Shown: one piece after another, positions 10,785 through 22,212 of the stretch
Numbering within the stretch: the first letter of the stretch is position 1
Layout: each line of letters begins with the position of its first letter
DNA from: Muscardinus avellanarius
Taxonomy: Eukaryota; Chordata; Mammalia; Rodentia; Gliridae
DNA: 64,000 nt
Reading direction: 5' to 3'
Assembly: GCA_963383645.1 (NCBI GenBank)
Contig: OY726565.1
Location: 31,864,534 to 31,928,533, forward strand
The notes under the pieces: generated by a model
What the model was told of the DNA's origin: nothing
Seen by the model: only the letters and a program-made list of their open reading frames with translations
Databases searched by the model: none
Translations under genes and position numbers: made by a program

Positions 10785-11032
10785 TAAAAATGCTTAAGAT
10801 TTTTTTATGTTTTTGTGGGTCTGAAGATGGAACCCACAGGCATTTGATCTCCGAGCTATATACCCCCTGCCCTATTTTTTTATTCTTTATTTTGAAACCG
10901 GGTCTTAGTTGCAGAGGGCCTCACTAAGTAGCTGAGGCTGTCCACGAACCCCGATCCTCTGGTTTCAGCCTCCCAAATGCTGGGATTACAAGTGTGCGCC
11001 ACCACACCCAGCTAAAAATGCTTAAGATTTTT
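10785..11032 (-). repeat. B1-dID-type SINE with perfect 20-bp duplication
   Basis: Inverted older-form SINE (about 10805-11012). The identical 20-base string sits at 10785-10804 and 11013-11032, so both insertion edges are exact. The box B complement is 'GGATGGAACCC'. Confidence 0.93.
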
Positions 11033-11292
11033 AAGTCTATTTTTCATATTTTCCAAATTATCTTCAATAAATTTTTTTGTATTTATATAAGAAAGTTATA
11101 CAATGAAGTAAAATATTTGATGTGAAAGCAACAATTACCTCTCCTATTTATTTATTTTGTTTGTCCAGAAAAACATGCAATTTTAAAGATTTATTTTTAA
11201 ATTTTCTTTAATAAGATCCAATCAAATGAGCTTAGTGATCTTTGGATACACCAGATTGACCTCTATATTTGAAACTTCATGTTCATTTTCTG

Positions 11293-11294
<2 letters not shown>

Positions 11295-11345
<51 letters not shown>
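11295..11345. repeat. (GT)25 microsatellite
   Basis: Pure GT run followed by GT/CA-rich interrupted sequence to about 11390, lying on the tail side of the minus-strand SINE beyond it. Confidence 0.95.
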
Positions 11346-11346
<1 letters not shown>

Positions 11347-11389
11347 ATGTATGTGTATATGTGTGTGTGCATGTACGTGCACATGTATG

Positions 11390-11791
11390 TGTTACTGGGG
11401 ATTGAACCGAAGGGGCATTTCACCTCTGAGCTTCACCACTAGCCCTTTTTATTTTGTATTTGCTTTATTTTTAATTTTTTCAAATTTTTTTGCAGAACTG
11501 GGGATGGAACCTAAGGGCATTCTACCTCCAGCCCTATTTTTAATTCTTTGGTTTGAAATAGGGTCTCACTCAGTTACAAAGGGCCTCACTAAGTAATAGC
11601 TGAGGCTGTCTGCAAACTGAAATCCTCCTGTCTCAGCCTCCCAAATGCTGGGATTACAAGCATGCACCACCACACCCAGCTTTGTTGTTTTATTTTGAAA
11701 CAGGGTCTCCCTAGTTCCTGAGGCTGTTGTTGAATTTGTGATCCTTCTGTTTCAACCTCCCCAAGCACTGGGACTACAGGTATGTATTAGG
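11390..11791 (-). repeat. Nested SINE pair: one SINE inside another
   Basis: An outer, more diverged inverted SINE is split. Its ID half is at 11390-11460 ('GGGGATTGAACCG', 'CACCTCTGAGCTTCACC') and its 7SL half at about 11683-11791 ('TTTTGAAACAGGGTCTCC' to 'GGGACTACAGGTATG'). A complete second inverted SINE occupies about 11490-11682. The order of insertion is therefore readable. Confidence 0.87.
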
Positions 11792-14514
11792 AATCCTGTT
11801 TTGACATACACTGAAGCAAAGGAAAATATGGATATATTATCAGTGGATAATGTATAAGAAGTAGGGGAACTAAGACTAAGAAAACATTATTACAGTAAAA
11901 TAACTTATTTAGAAAGCATGTTATATGTAAAAATTCAGATCTTGTATTAATTTTCAATTTAGTCATATTTGAAATGGATTCATCAGTTCAATAATCAAAA
12001 GAAGCCTTAAAAAGAATCAATAGAAAATTCATAAAGTAAAAATGTTCTTAGAGAAATTCCCTAACCTTTTCTAAAAGTTACCAAATATAAATGTGAACTT
12101 TTTGAAGAATTTCACTATTATATCCTATGCATACATCTCTGTGGATACTATAAATTTAACTTGGGAGTCATGGTTTCATTTGGGTTGGTAAATGTGCTGT
12201 GATGACCCCATTTAAAACCAGATGACACGATGTGACAGGGTGTGTTACAGCGGTCACTTGCTAAAGAGCAGTGACAAACACTCATCTTGACAGTGAACTT
12301 TATTGATACTAAATCTGCAGTCTTCCTCATTTAAATCAGAAGTTTTTGCTGGTTTTCTGCAGCAGTTCAGCCTAGAAATAAAAGCTAGTTCATTTGATTC
12401 AGATATTCTTGAGATATGGACAATATTTTCTTTGAGAGTGCAAGGTAATTTGTGGAATTTGTAAGAATAAAAAACATTTGGATTGTAGGTTCCTGGAGAT
12501 CAAGGCTTATTTTATATTTTTAATACTACCCAATACAACATTTTGTATGTTCCATAAAACATAACAATATAAAATAAGCAACATATTACTTCTTAAAGGA
12601 AAATGTATATTTTTAATTCTTCAGTATGCATAGTATAACTCTGAAACTTAGGGGGCAGGAAAAATTATCAAGTCAACCAAAAATATTACTAATTCAGTTA
12701 ATTGATTAATGATGACTGTAAAAAGTCAAATTGATATTTTTCTTCCTTCTTAGGTAAAATAATTTTCATATTCTTAAAAGAATAAGATTAGCATATGCAT
12801 TTATCTCATGGTCTTCCCTCTTAGTGTTGAATACTCAAGTAAGGTGCTTAAATATATCAATGATGTGAAATGTCCATTACAAAATCCCCAAAGATAGAAA
12901 TAATATCATAATTTTACTGTAGGCATATCCATTCTCACCCTTGTTCCCATTTTTTGAAATCCTTCAACACAAAAATATATTTATTAGTGTCCCTCCTTTT
13001 TGTCCTGAGGCAACTAATGGATTCTTCTCCAGGCAATGATGATTCAAGATGTGGGTGGGAGCAAGGCCAGGACTATCACTAGCCTTGCCTTTCAAAATGT
13101 TCCAATCAGATATTTGTCCTTTTCCAAATAGATGTCGGACAAATCCATTTTGACCCAGAACCAGAACGATGAAGCCAAAACCAGAATCATCTATTCTGGC
13201 TAAGGTTGAACCACTGGCAAATATATTTTGTGAAACTTCATTTTGTAAATAACTGAATCCAATTCTTTTCCACATAAGGACAAGCCAATAACAAAAGCGG
13301 ATGATTGTAAAAGTGAGACCAAAACGCCACAGGACATATTTATTTTGGAAATAGAGTTAAACAAGTAAGAAGTTATGCCACAAGACATTTTATACCAGTT
13401 GTGATTAATGTAACAGTTTAAAAGATAAATATTTTACATTTTTAATGCATATGTCTAAGATAAAAATATATGTTGTGCTAGGAGAAAGCTTGAGATGTTT
13501 GTAGAAAAGCTTCAATAAATATTTTCTCAATAAATGGCTGCTGATCTACAATATATGCAAAATGAAAAAGAGTGTTATTTTGTAGGGGTTTAAATTTTTT
13601 CAAAAAATTTATTCTCAAAAGAATATATGTAGACTGATCTGGTTGATATCTAAAATAGAGTTAAAAATCTCTTCAGTTCTGCTTTCAGGATTTCTAGGGA
13701 AGGATGGCTAGGGACAGAAATAACCAGGACAAAGCTATTTGCTATCATTGTGATCTCTACGTGGTGCCAAATGATAAAGTTAGTGTCATTTCTAGCAAGG
13801 AGCAGGGAAGAGGTTGTGGTGATATCACCTGGCTGTCATGCCACCTTACATAGCAGCACAGGGAAAACATACCAGTCAGGTCCCAGTAGGAAACAGATGG
13901 TACGTTCAAAGTAACATCATTGGAAAGTTACATGAGCAATGTAATCGCACATGAACAATGTATCCTAAGTGAGTGTAGGAAAAATTCATGAGGTAGTGCT
14001 GTACTATTATCACATCTAGGCAGGAGGAGCTGTGGGAAGGGACATTTCTTGGAAGTTCCTTGAAAGGAGAGATTCTGGCAGTGGGGAGGATGAAGAAATA
14101 TATTTGCTGACCTCGCTTTACCCTCTCTGAAATGTCTTGGTGAGGCTTACATTAGCTGAGTTTAAATCGAAATAAAAGCCAGAGAATGGAAGTGATCAGA
14201 TGGAGTAAAAGTTTGATGTAATCTTTGCAGGTAGCACTCCAAAGCAGAGAGGAGGTGGAGAGGGGCAGAGATGGAAGCTTGAGAGATTAGCTGAGGACAC
14301 CTGGTACAAACCACAAGCTTCTGCAGACCAAACGAAACCAAAGCTATTGTGCTTTCTATTCCCAGATATCTTAATAACCACCTTGAAGGCTAAGAAACTT
14401 TTATGTTTTCCTTTGTGCCTTAAACTCGCTCAATTCTACTTAATCTCATAATTATTATTCATAAATTAATGCCTTATAAATTTGAAGAAAATGAAAATTT
14501 CTTCTACTTTTCTT

Positions 14515-14518
<4 letters not shown>
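11792..14518. other. Mostly unique AT-rich sequence
   Basis: No SINE or L1 signature. It holds one unexplained minus-strand open frame (12964-13275, listed separately) and a somewhat less AT-rich part at 13690-14380, where the 61-codon frame looks like chance. Confidence 0.35.
12964..13275 (-). other. 104-codon open frame of unknown nature
   Basis: On the minus strand a Met-started frame runs 13275 to 12964. Composition is balanced (glycine, serine, leucine; 'GLAPTHILNHHCLEKNP' near the middle-end) and not a simple repeat. The frame ends in sequence holding an AATAAA (about 12981-12986 on the minus strand) followed by a short A-rich run. That could be the 3' end of a retrocopy or chance in AT-rich DNA. 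I do not recognise the protein. Confidence 0.2.
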
Positions 14519-14588
<70 letters not shown>

Positions 14589-14600
14589 GCGTTCTCTCTC
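14519..14600. repeat. (TC)n microsatellite
   Basis: About 34 uninterrupted TC units, then CACGCG and a further CTCTCTC run. A 15-T run lies just downstream (about 14627-14641). Confidence 0.95.
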
Positions 14601-14745
14601 TTTTGCAACTTGTAGCCAGAGCAGTCCTTTTTTTTTTTTTTCTTTCTAAATGACCTCTGGACTCTCTTTAAGGATAAAAATTGTCTTTTAAAAACAACTT
14701 TTGGTATACACATATATGTATTTTTGTTACCAAAATTAAAATGCA

Positions 14746-14935
14746 GCCGGGCATGGTGGCACACGCTTGTAATTCCCGCGCTTGGGAGGCGGAGACGAAT
14801 ATCGCGCAGGTTCGAAGCCAGCCGCGTGTGCTGGTTTAAGAGACCCTGTTTCCAAATAAAAAAGTATAAAAATAGGTCTCGGAGTGTAGCTCGGAAGTAG
14901 AAAGGTTTCCAGGAACCCCAGTACTACCAAAACAA
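14746..14935 (+). repeat. Young-type SINE with perfect 15-bp duplication
   Basis: Short-form copy opening GCCGGGCATGGTGG and ending 'AAAGGTTTCCAGGAACCCCAGTACTACC'. CAAAATTAAAATGCA is identical at 14731-14745 and 14987-15001. Little diverged from the other young copies. Confidence 0.95.
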
Positions 14936-14975
14936 AACAAAACAAAACAACAACAACAACAACAACAACAACAAG
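14936..14975. repeat. (AAAAC)n/(CAA)n SINE tail microsatellite
   Basis: The tail of the preceding SINE is AAAAC units followed by about 11 CAA units, all inside the target duplication, so it belongs to the insertion. Confidence 0.9.
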
Positions 14976-15047
14976 AAAAAACCCCACAAAATTAAAATGC
15001 ATATCTACAATACAGGTAAAAGTATTTTTATGTCTGTATATATGTAT

Positions 15048-15243
15048 GATACTTGGGGGTTGAACCCAGGGCCATTCTACCTCTGAACCACACCCCTAGC
15101 CCTATTTTATCTTTTAATTTTGAAACACAGTCTCACTAGGTTACTGAAGGCTTCATTAAAATGCTGAGACTGGTCTGAAACCTGTGATCCTGTTTCAGCC
15201 TCCCAAGCACTAGGATTATAAGCATGTGCCAGCAATCATGGCT
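15048..15243 (-). repeat. B1-dID-type SINE, older form
   Basis: Inverted copy with box B complement 'GGGTTGAACCC'. The 7SL half is worn ('GCATGTGCCAGCAATCATGGC'). Confidence 0.85.
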
Positions 15244-15249
15244 ATGTAA

Positions 15250-16960
15250 AAGGCTTTGAAAGAAGATTTTTTATCATAAAGCCCATTTTGAACTATAATT
15301 CAATAATTAACAGTCTAACTTAGTTTAGAAACATGTAAATTTGAGGACATATTCCTAATTAATTTGGGGGTTATAAACTGACACATTAAAAAAAAACTCA
15401 ACCTCAGGACCAAATTTTCTGAGCCTTTAGGTTATAGTAACTAATTTCTCTCTCTAGATATTGAACAAGCTTATCCTATACTAAATGGAGATGAAAAATC
15501 TTTAATGCTAGGACTCAAATGGGTATCTCAGAATAACACTATTTTTCATTACTTATCTATCCTTGACTGCTTACTTTGAGACTACCATAGACTGAAAAGA
15601 GTTTGATATGATTTTTTAAAAAAATAGTACAGTGTTTTTAGTAGAGTTCTTTAGGATGGAACCAGCTCTAGATAAAAATGTTTCAAGATTTTGATTAAAG
15701 TACAGGCCTGGCTCTTACCAATTCTCATGTAAGTTTAATGGTATTTAATAGAAATTATTTACTAGTAGATTCTTTTAGATTTATTTTAATCGTCTGTCTC
15801 CCAGCTTTTATGTATAGTTCTGCTAACAGCTTGAATCTGTGGTCTACAGGGACTTGCTCTTAGACATCGGACCTTTACTGTAAATAGAGCCCAAAGCCTG
15901 AAGAGTTTAGTAGAATGTGACCATTATACAATGCAAACATGGGTGAGTTGATGTGATATTTTCTGTGTGATAGAAGTACAGAGTCTGGATCCTAGTGGAT
16001 ATTAGTGTAATTATATTTAGTGTTTATGATAAACAGGGTTTAGTGCAGGAAACAGGAGTCATGCCATGCATTTTAAGCAGAAAATAATTTAAATACAGTG
16101 CATTATGTTGGTAATTATTAGATGGGATGGAGAAGCAGAAGCTAGGCTGGTTTTTTTATATAACACTATAAAACTCATTTGCCAGGAGAACTTCTATCTC
16201 TTCTTTAGTTAGGACAGAAGAAGAATTAAAGGTTGTCATTGAAATAGTGAGTTCAAGAACTTGTCACTGCGTCTCCAGCCATAGCATTGAAAAGGAACAA
16301 CTGCTTCACCTGCCAGGACACTAGGTAGAGTCCAGCTGCCTCAGTTGCAAATACCTCTCAACACTCATGAGCTTGGTGATCAGATGCTGGAATGTCTATA
16401 ACCATTCCTGGCAGCAGAAAACGGCCAGAAACAGAATAAAGGGGGCCTCCACCTCGTTTGCTTGTTCCAAATATCTTATGATTGCTCCTAATTGGCAGAC
16501 ATATTTTCCAACTAAAATTCTAGCTGCAAAAACATCTGAGAAATGAGGCTCTAAGCTTTCCACTCATTGGAGTGCTGGACAGCATACTTGAAGGAGGTGG
16601 GGATAATTGCTGAGTGCCAATCAGGGCCATTACATTGCCTAACTCCAAGGAAGATCATTCATTATGCAAATGGTGGCCTCACACAGCCAACTAACTGTTA
16701 TCACTCACAATACCAATTAAAGATCATCTAGAGTCAAGTGTGGAACTTCAAGTGTCACATTTTAAAGTACATGTTAAAACAATATCATGTGTTCAAAGGT
16801 ACCTATGGTAAGAGGTTTTAAAGCCATATCAAAAGAAGAAAGGAATGAAAATGGAAATTAAAATTGTCATCTAGAAACATTTGAGGAAGCAAGTGTAAAC
16901 TTATTATGAATATAAGTGTACATCAGAATGAATATCAATATGGTTAAATTAAAAATGAAG
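15250..16960. other. Unique AT-rich sequence
   Basis: No repeat, coding or RNA-gene signature recognised. A slightly less AT-rich part around 16250-16680 carries no long frame. Confidence 0.35.
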
Positions 16961-16962
16961 CA

Positions 16963-17142
16963 GCCAGGCGTGGAGGTATACACCTGTAATCCCAGCACTT
17001 AGGAGGCTGAGACAGGAGACTTTCAGGTTCCAGGCCAGTCTCTGTAACTTAGGGAGACCTTGTTCCAAAATAAAAAAATTAAAAGAGTTAAAGGTTTAGT
17101 TCAGAGGTAAAATGCTCCTGGGTTCAATGCACTTCCTCTTCC
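16963..17142 (+). repeat. B1-dID-type SINE, diverged
   Basis: 7SL half 'GCCAGGCGTGGAGGTATACACCTGTAATCCCAGC', linker, and worn ID half 'TTTAGTTCAGAGGTAAAATGCTCCTGGGTTCAATGC'. Missing part of the left half. Confidence 0.82.
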
Positions 17143-17289
17143 CCGAGGTTGGTTTTATTATTTGAAATTTTATCTACTTTATATCTAAGGGTTTTTGATT
17201 CTGAGCCATTTTAGATATTTACAGATAAATCTAGGGTCTCTTAATGCATTTGGAAGGTTCAGTGTGAAGTATAATTTTAACAGTGGTTT

Positions 17290-17640
17290 CAGTCAGCTTT
17301 CTCACTGCTATAATTCAAAACACTTGAACACCACACAACCTAGAAGAAGGAAGGTGCAGTGGTTCACTGTTCTAGAGAGTTCAAGGGTTCAGTCCATGTT
17401 AGGCGGTGTTATATCAGTGGAGCGCAGGACACAGTTGCAGGAAGAAGAGAGGGGGAGAAAGTAAGTGCTCTGTTATCACATCACAGAGGCCAGAAGCAGA
17501 GAGAGAACAAGGGAAGAGGGCACATATACAATCTCAAGGCCACTTTCACAGGGACTCTATAACCAAGCACAGCCACCAACATAGTTGCCTAGTCTCCATG
17601 AGATCTAGGGGGGCATTTTAAATTGAAGTCACAACAATAG
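17290..17640 (-). mobile_element. MaLR-like LTR, antisense (copy 1 of 3)
   Basis: Resembles antisense MaLR LTRs: 'CTGCTATAATTCAAAACACTTG' at one end, 'ATCACATCACAGAGGCCAGAAGCAGAGAG' in the middle and 'CTCCATGAGATCTAGGGGGGCATTTTAAATTGAAG' at the other. Its landmarks recur in the same order at 31695-32045. No internal retroviral genes are attached, so a solo LTR. The family label is inferred. Confidence 0.5.
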
Positions 17641-19168
17641 CCCTTTCATTTTCATTACCTTTTAATACTAATTCTATTACCAGTAGAGCGAGCAATGTGC
17701 AGCATTTCATCTTTTTTTCTGTTATTTTTGTTTTATTCAAAAATTTGATTTTTCTTGTTCTGTACTTAAACAGTAGCTTTATGCCATACAAAATGTGAAA
17801 AGGAATATTCTTTGAAGTTAAAGAGCTTTATTCATTAATAACAGTGCTATTGTAAATATTTGTTAAAAAACATATTCCAAGAAAACTTGAAAAAATGAAG
17901 TGATGGCATAGATTGGAAGTTTGGACAATTGAGAATAGAAATGAATTTTAACAGGACAAATGCAAAGTATATTAACAATTGGAGAAATAATAATACAAAC
18001 TCAAATATTTTATGGGCAATAGAAACCTAGACAACTAGGTATTGCCAAAAGAGACACAGATGAAACCAGAAAGCAAATGATTTTGCCATGTGTGGTGTCA
18101 ATAAATTAAGATGGATTCAACTTTGGCCTGTTAGGGAAGGATCCTCAGGAACAGGGTGGAGATGGTTTCACAGCTTTACCCGTTCAGTAGTCACCTCTAT
18201 GAAACTCAGTTCCAGAAATAAATGACAGAGAAGTGGAGAAATTTAGAAGAAGCTCTTAGGTAAAGATAATTAAGAGACCTGAAGATGAATATATGAGATT
18301 GATAAAGAACTTGTCTACTAAACTAGGAAAGTAAATTTTAAGAAACAGATACCATAAATAAAATACCTAAGATGATAATTCATTTTATGTAACTAGCAAA
18401 TTGGAGAAATTATGGTAGAGTATGTGTAAAAGATCTTTTTTATATAAAATGTGTAGGCTGAGCAATAGTTAAAATTAATTTTCATCATTTGGAGGGGAAA
18501 TAGAAAAATACATACTCATACCCAGTTAATATTTGCCAAAATCAGCAACAAATTATACATCTCATATATTCTAATGTAATAGAAGAAAACAATATGAGTA
18601 GTACCCTGAAAAAAATATATGTATATATGCAAAATAAAATAAAATTTAAATCCAAATAATTACCATATAGACAGATGAGATTTAGATTCAACAGCTCTAA
18701 TTTTTGTTATGCGTAGAATATAAAAACAATCTTTGTTCTTGTTATTGAAAATAGAGTCTATTTCCATAGTTTACTTTCATTTTTCTAATGGACAGCTTTC
18801 ATTCCCTATATCATAAATTGTACAACCTGCTCCTAAGCACAAAAACATGTATCATATATTGAGCACAGCCTGCTTGTTGACCATTGTGCGAACTGAAAGT
18901 AATTTGCTTAACTACTTATCCTTAGGCTATGTCTTTTCTAGATGGTAAAGTACTAGAAAACTTGGGAATATTTTGATCAGTAGAGCAATTTGTTTTCCTA
19001 TACAACCATGGTTAAACACACAGCGTTGACAGGCATAAAAAGGGAGGTGAGCAGGTCTTCATTAGGCCTGAGTTTAACAACTTGAGATTTTCCTTTCAGA
19101 GAAGAAAGAAGACCTACACTGAGTGAGCTTGGCTTTTGCACTGCAAAATCAATAACCATATGGCCCTG

Positions 19169-19170
<2 letters not shown>
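17641..19170. other. Unique AT-rich sequence
   Basis: Long AT-rich stretch without recognised features. Confidence 0.35.
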
Positions 19171-19215
<45 letters not shown>

Positions 19216-19225
19216 TCACACACGT
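19171..19225. repeat. (CA)n microsatellite
   Basis: About 19 CA units, then interrupted CGCACACTCACACACG. No SINE next to it. Confidence 0.95.
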
Positions 19226-19309
19226 ACACCACCTGCTATGTTCTATCCATTTATCATCAGGTCTTTCTACATGTTTTCCATATATCATTATTAATTTTCT
19301 CAGGTTTTG

Positions 19310-19445
19310 AAAGTAGATAATGCTATGATACCATCTTTATCATATAGTGAATGAAACTGAGGTGTAGGGGCTAAGCTACTTGCACAAGGCAAAGACAATA
19401 TTGAAACTCCAGCTTTTCACCCTCAGATAAACTCTAATGCTTTCA
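19310..19445 (+). repeat. MIR fragment
   Basis: Preserves the MIR core order: 'GAAACTGAGGTGTAGGGGCTAAGCTACTTGCACAAGGC' followed by worn 'GAAACTCCAGCTTTTCA'. MIR is an ancient tRNA-derived SINE of all mammals. Confidence 0.65.
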
Positions 19446-19676
19446 TTACATGGCATGACAAAGAGGCAAGTGGCATAGCCAATTTATTATTGTGAACAAA
19501 AAATTTTAATTATACTTTAAAATGGTAAAATGAGTTAATGTTAAGATTAAAGTTCTTTTCTTTTCTTTAGTGGGCCAACTAGGTTCTTGAGCCAGATCTT
19601 AGTTCTACTAAATTGTCCACTTATTGAAAACCTTAAAACATACATTTTTAATGGCACATAGACCGAGTGTTAGAGT

Positions 19677-19882
19677 TTTTTTTTTTTCTTTGTGGTACTA
19701 GAAACTGAATTCAGGGATATTCTGTCTTGAACTATACCACCACCCCACTTTAATTTTGAAAGCAGGGTCTTACTCAGTTGCAGAGTGCCTTGTTATGTTT
19801 CTGAGGCTGGCCATAAACCTGCAATCCTCCTGTCTCAGACTTTTAAGTACTAGAATTACAGGTGTGTGCCACCACCCTTAGC
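19677..19882 (-). repeat. B1-dID-type SINE, old
   Basis: Inverted, strongly worn copy after a poly(T) run, with 'GTGTGCCACCACCCTTAGCT' at its 5' end. Imperfect AGTGTTAGAG / AAGTGTTAAGAG flanks may be the duplication. Confidence 0.82.
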
Positions 19883-20039
19883 TAAGTGTTAAGAGTACTT
19901 TATTGTTACAAGTTGTGCTAGGAGTTATACTATCAAATATTATTTTTATTATTTGACTCTATGCACTTGTGGATATTAAAAAGAGACAATTTTAAGAACC
20001 ATGCTAAAGGTATAATGGTATGTGACTTCAAGTTATACT

Positions 20040-20135
20040 TCAAAAAGCTAATTATAAAAACACCATGATACTGGCACAAAAACACACACACAGAGACCAA
20101 AAGAACACAATAGAAGACTCAGAAATAAAGACCTT
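20040..20135 (+). mobile_element. L1 ORF2 fragment
   Basis: 'AAAACACCATGATACTGGCACAAAAAC' followed by 'GACCAAAAGAACACAATAGAAGACTCAGAAATAAAG' corresponds to the ORF2 'KTAWYWHN...' zone seen intact at 55700-55770. Short and not open. Confidence 0.75.
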
Positions 20136-20139
20136 TTTA

Positions 20140-20350
20140 TATCCAGTTGAATTTTTATTGGTGTATTTTAGTCATACATTTTAATGAGGTAAAAGATGGT
20201 AGAGGCATGCATGCACACATCATTCATTCCCCAATTCCCCAATTCCCATTCCATTCCCTCCCTCTTCCCTCCTTCTCATGTTTGACTTAGTGTTTGATAT
20301 GTTTGTGAATGTACATCATGTATGTTATGGAAATTCCCTCTTCCCTCCTC
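20140..20350 (-). mobile_element. L1 3' end, inverted (probable)
   Basis: 'TTTTTATTGGTGTATTTTAGTCATACATTTTAATG' looks like the complement of the L1 3' terminus seen sense at 20545-20575 and 41790-41820. It is followed by CCCTCC-rich sequence, the complement of the G-rich 3' UTR tract. Confidence 0.55.
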
Positions 20351-20384
20351 CCTCCAAACCACCTCAGTTAGATCAACTTATTTG

Positions 20385-20575
20385 CATGGAATTTACTCAG
20401 CCATAAAGAAGAAAAAAATTATGCTATTTGTAGGGAAATGGATGGAACTAGAGAACATTGTGCTAAGTGACATTAGTCAGTCACAAAAGGTAAAAAACCA
20501 AAGCCAGACATGGTGGTACATGCTTGTAATACCAATATGATGTATATTTATAATGCACCAAATTAAAAATTAAAT
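20385..20575 (+). mobile_element. L1 3' end with embedded SINE scrap
   Basis: Sense L1 tail: 'GGAATTTACTCAGCCATAAAGAAG', 'GGAAATGGATGGAACTAGAGAACATTGTGCTAAGTGACATTAG', then the 3' terminus 'TATAATGCACCAAATTAAAAATTAAA'. A 30-odd-base SINE start (20503-20535) sits inside it. Confidence 0.75.
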
Positions 20576-20810
20576 TAATTACAAAACAGTTTTCTATGCA
20601 TTGACTTAAAACGGAATTAACAGTATGTCCTGAGTCTTTAAAAATACCTGTCACATCTCCACAAACCATGAAGACAAACAAGTTAATTGTCCACCAAATT
20701 CTTTCTGGAATTTATTTCACCAAAATTTTTCATAATATAATATTTGAAGTTCCCAGTGATCTAAGTTATTCCACCAGACATTATAGTTGAAAAAATTATT
20801 TCTGTCAGAG

Positions 20811-21014
20811 CCGGATGTGGTGGCGCACACTTGTAATCCCAGCATTGGGGAGGCTGAGACCGGAGGATCATGATTCGAGGATAGCCTCAGCTACTTAGCG
20901 AGGCCTTTTGCAACTCAGTGAGACCCTGTTTCAAAAAAATATAAAGACTAAAAAATAGGGCTGGGAGTGTAGCTCGGAGGTACAATGCCCTTGGGTTTCA
21001 TCCCTGGTACTGCA
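20811..21014 (+). repeat. B1-dID-type SINE, older form
   Basis: Complete copy with box A 'TAGCTCGGAGGTACA' and box B 'GGGTTTCATCCC'. Imperfect flanks 'AATTATTTCTGTCAG' and 'AATATAATATCTGTCAG' look like its target duplication. Confidence 0.9.
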
Positions 21015-21531
21015 AAAATATAATATCTGTCAGAAATTTTAAGTGTTTCTGTGTTTAGTGTATCCTTTACAAAAATAAGTGCTAGTGGTTAAAGTAACTG
21101 ATTTGTGTTGTCATTCAGTGTTCCATTGGAATATCATCACAATTCAGGCTCTCCATCTCACTTTATGCTATTTTTTATTATTTTTAGGTGAATTATTTTC
21201 TTCATTTCTTTTTATGTCTTTTGCTAATTCCTTATCACTCTTTCAAATCTGAAAAGACATGGTTTTATTGTTAATGTAGACATTTAGAGGTTTTGACCCA
21301 AAATTTTATGTCACAATAGTTGGATAAATTGATCCCACTTTTATGGACTATTTTCCTGCATTTGAACATCAAAGTCCTTCTTATTTGTAACTGAACAAGT
21401 TGGGTTTATTCTTCATTATAGTAAGCAAGGACACAAACTATAGGAACCATGAGGTTCTTCTGTTTGGTGAATCAGGTGGTGGGCCCCAAAAGTATATGCC
21501 TATTTTCTAAACCCTAGGACCTGCGAATACT

Positions 21532-21556
21532 GCTGCTGCTGCTGCTGCTGCTTCTG

Positions 21557-21596
<40 letters not shown>
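21532..21596. repeat. (CTG)n-(GT)n compound microsatellite
   Basis: Eight or so CTG units with one TTC change run straight into about 19 GT units, inside the MLT1 LTR. The frames on both strands here are repeat artefacts. Confidence 0.92.
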
Positions 21597-21597
<1 letters not shown>

Positions 21598-21640
21598 GTG
21601 CTTTGTTAGTTTTTTTTCTTTTAAAAAAAACGTCTTTGCA

Positions 21641-21843
21641 GCCGGGCATGGTGGCACACGCTTGTAATCCCCACGCTTGGGATCGGGAGACAGGAGGATG
21701 GCGCAGGTTCCAAGCCAGCCTCGCTGACTTAAGAGACCCTGTTTCTAAATAAAAATATAAAATATAGGTCTGGGAGTGTAGCATAGAGGTAGAAGGGTTT
21801 CCAGGAACCCCGGTACCACCCCCCAAACAGTAAATAAATAAAG
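21641..21843 (+). repeat. Young-type SINE in MLT1 LTR
   Basis: Short-form copy with 'GAAGGGTTTCCAGGAACCCCGGTACCACC'. GTCTTTGCA at 21632-21640 recurs at 21844-21852 and is part of the host MLT1 sequence (MLT1 has 'GTCTTTGCAGATGTAA' here), so this insertion is younger than the LTR. Confidence 0.92.
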
Positions 21844-22212
21844 GTCTTTGCAAATGTAACTAAGGCTCTTGAGCTGAGAAGATCATTCAAGATATTCTGG
21901 GTTGGCCCTAAAGCCAGTGACGGCCATCCTTCTATAGGCATACAAGGAGAAAACAAGCAGTCAGAGAAGGAGGTGATATGACCATGGAGGGAGACTGGAG
22001 TGAGGTAGCAGCAGAACACAGGCCAGGGAAGACCAACAGCTGTCAGAGGGTTGAAGGGGTAAGAAGTGGATTCTCCCTTAGAGCCTCTAGAGGCGCATAG
22101 CCCTGATAATGCCTTCTTTTCGGACTTCTGGCCTCCAGAATTTCTACAGAATAAATTTCTGTTGTTTTCAGCTACCCAATTTGTGATAATTTGTTATAGT
22201 ATCCAAAGAAAA

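Larger units (their letters stand above)
21468..22212 (+). mobile_element. MLT1-type MaLR LTR, split by a SINE
   Basis: The right part reads like the MLT1 LTR 3' half: 'GGCCCTAAAGCCAGTGACGG', 'GGATTCTCCCTTAGAGCCTCTAGAGGC', 'CGGACTTCTGGCCTCCAGAATTTCTACAGAATAAATTTCTGTTGTTTTCAGC' and 'TTTGTGATAATTTGTTATAG'. The left part has 'GGGCCCCAAAAG..TATGCC' and 'GGACCTGCGAATA'. The SINE at 21641-21843 and a CTG/GT microsatellite sit between the parts. Solo, no internal genes. Confidence 0.85.

Noticed and set aside
11297..11596. 99-codon plus-strand frame
   Set aside because: Opens with a (GT)n tract and continues through a SINE.
14746..14935. Alu elements
   Set aside because: The start looks Alu-like, but the right half is an ID/tRNA-Ala derivative, not a second 7SL monomer.
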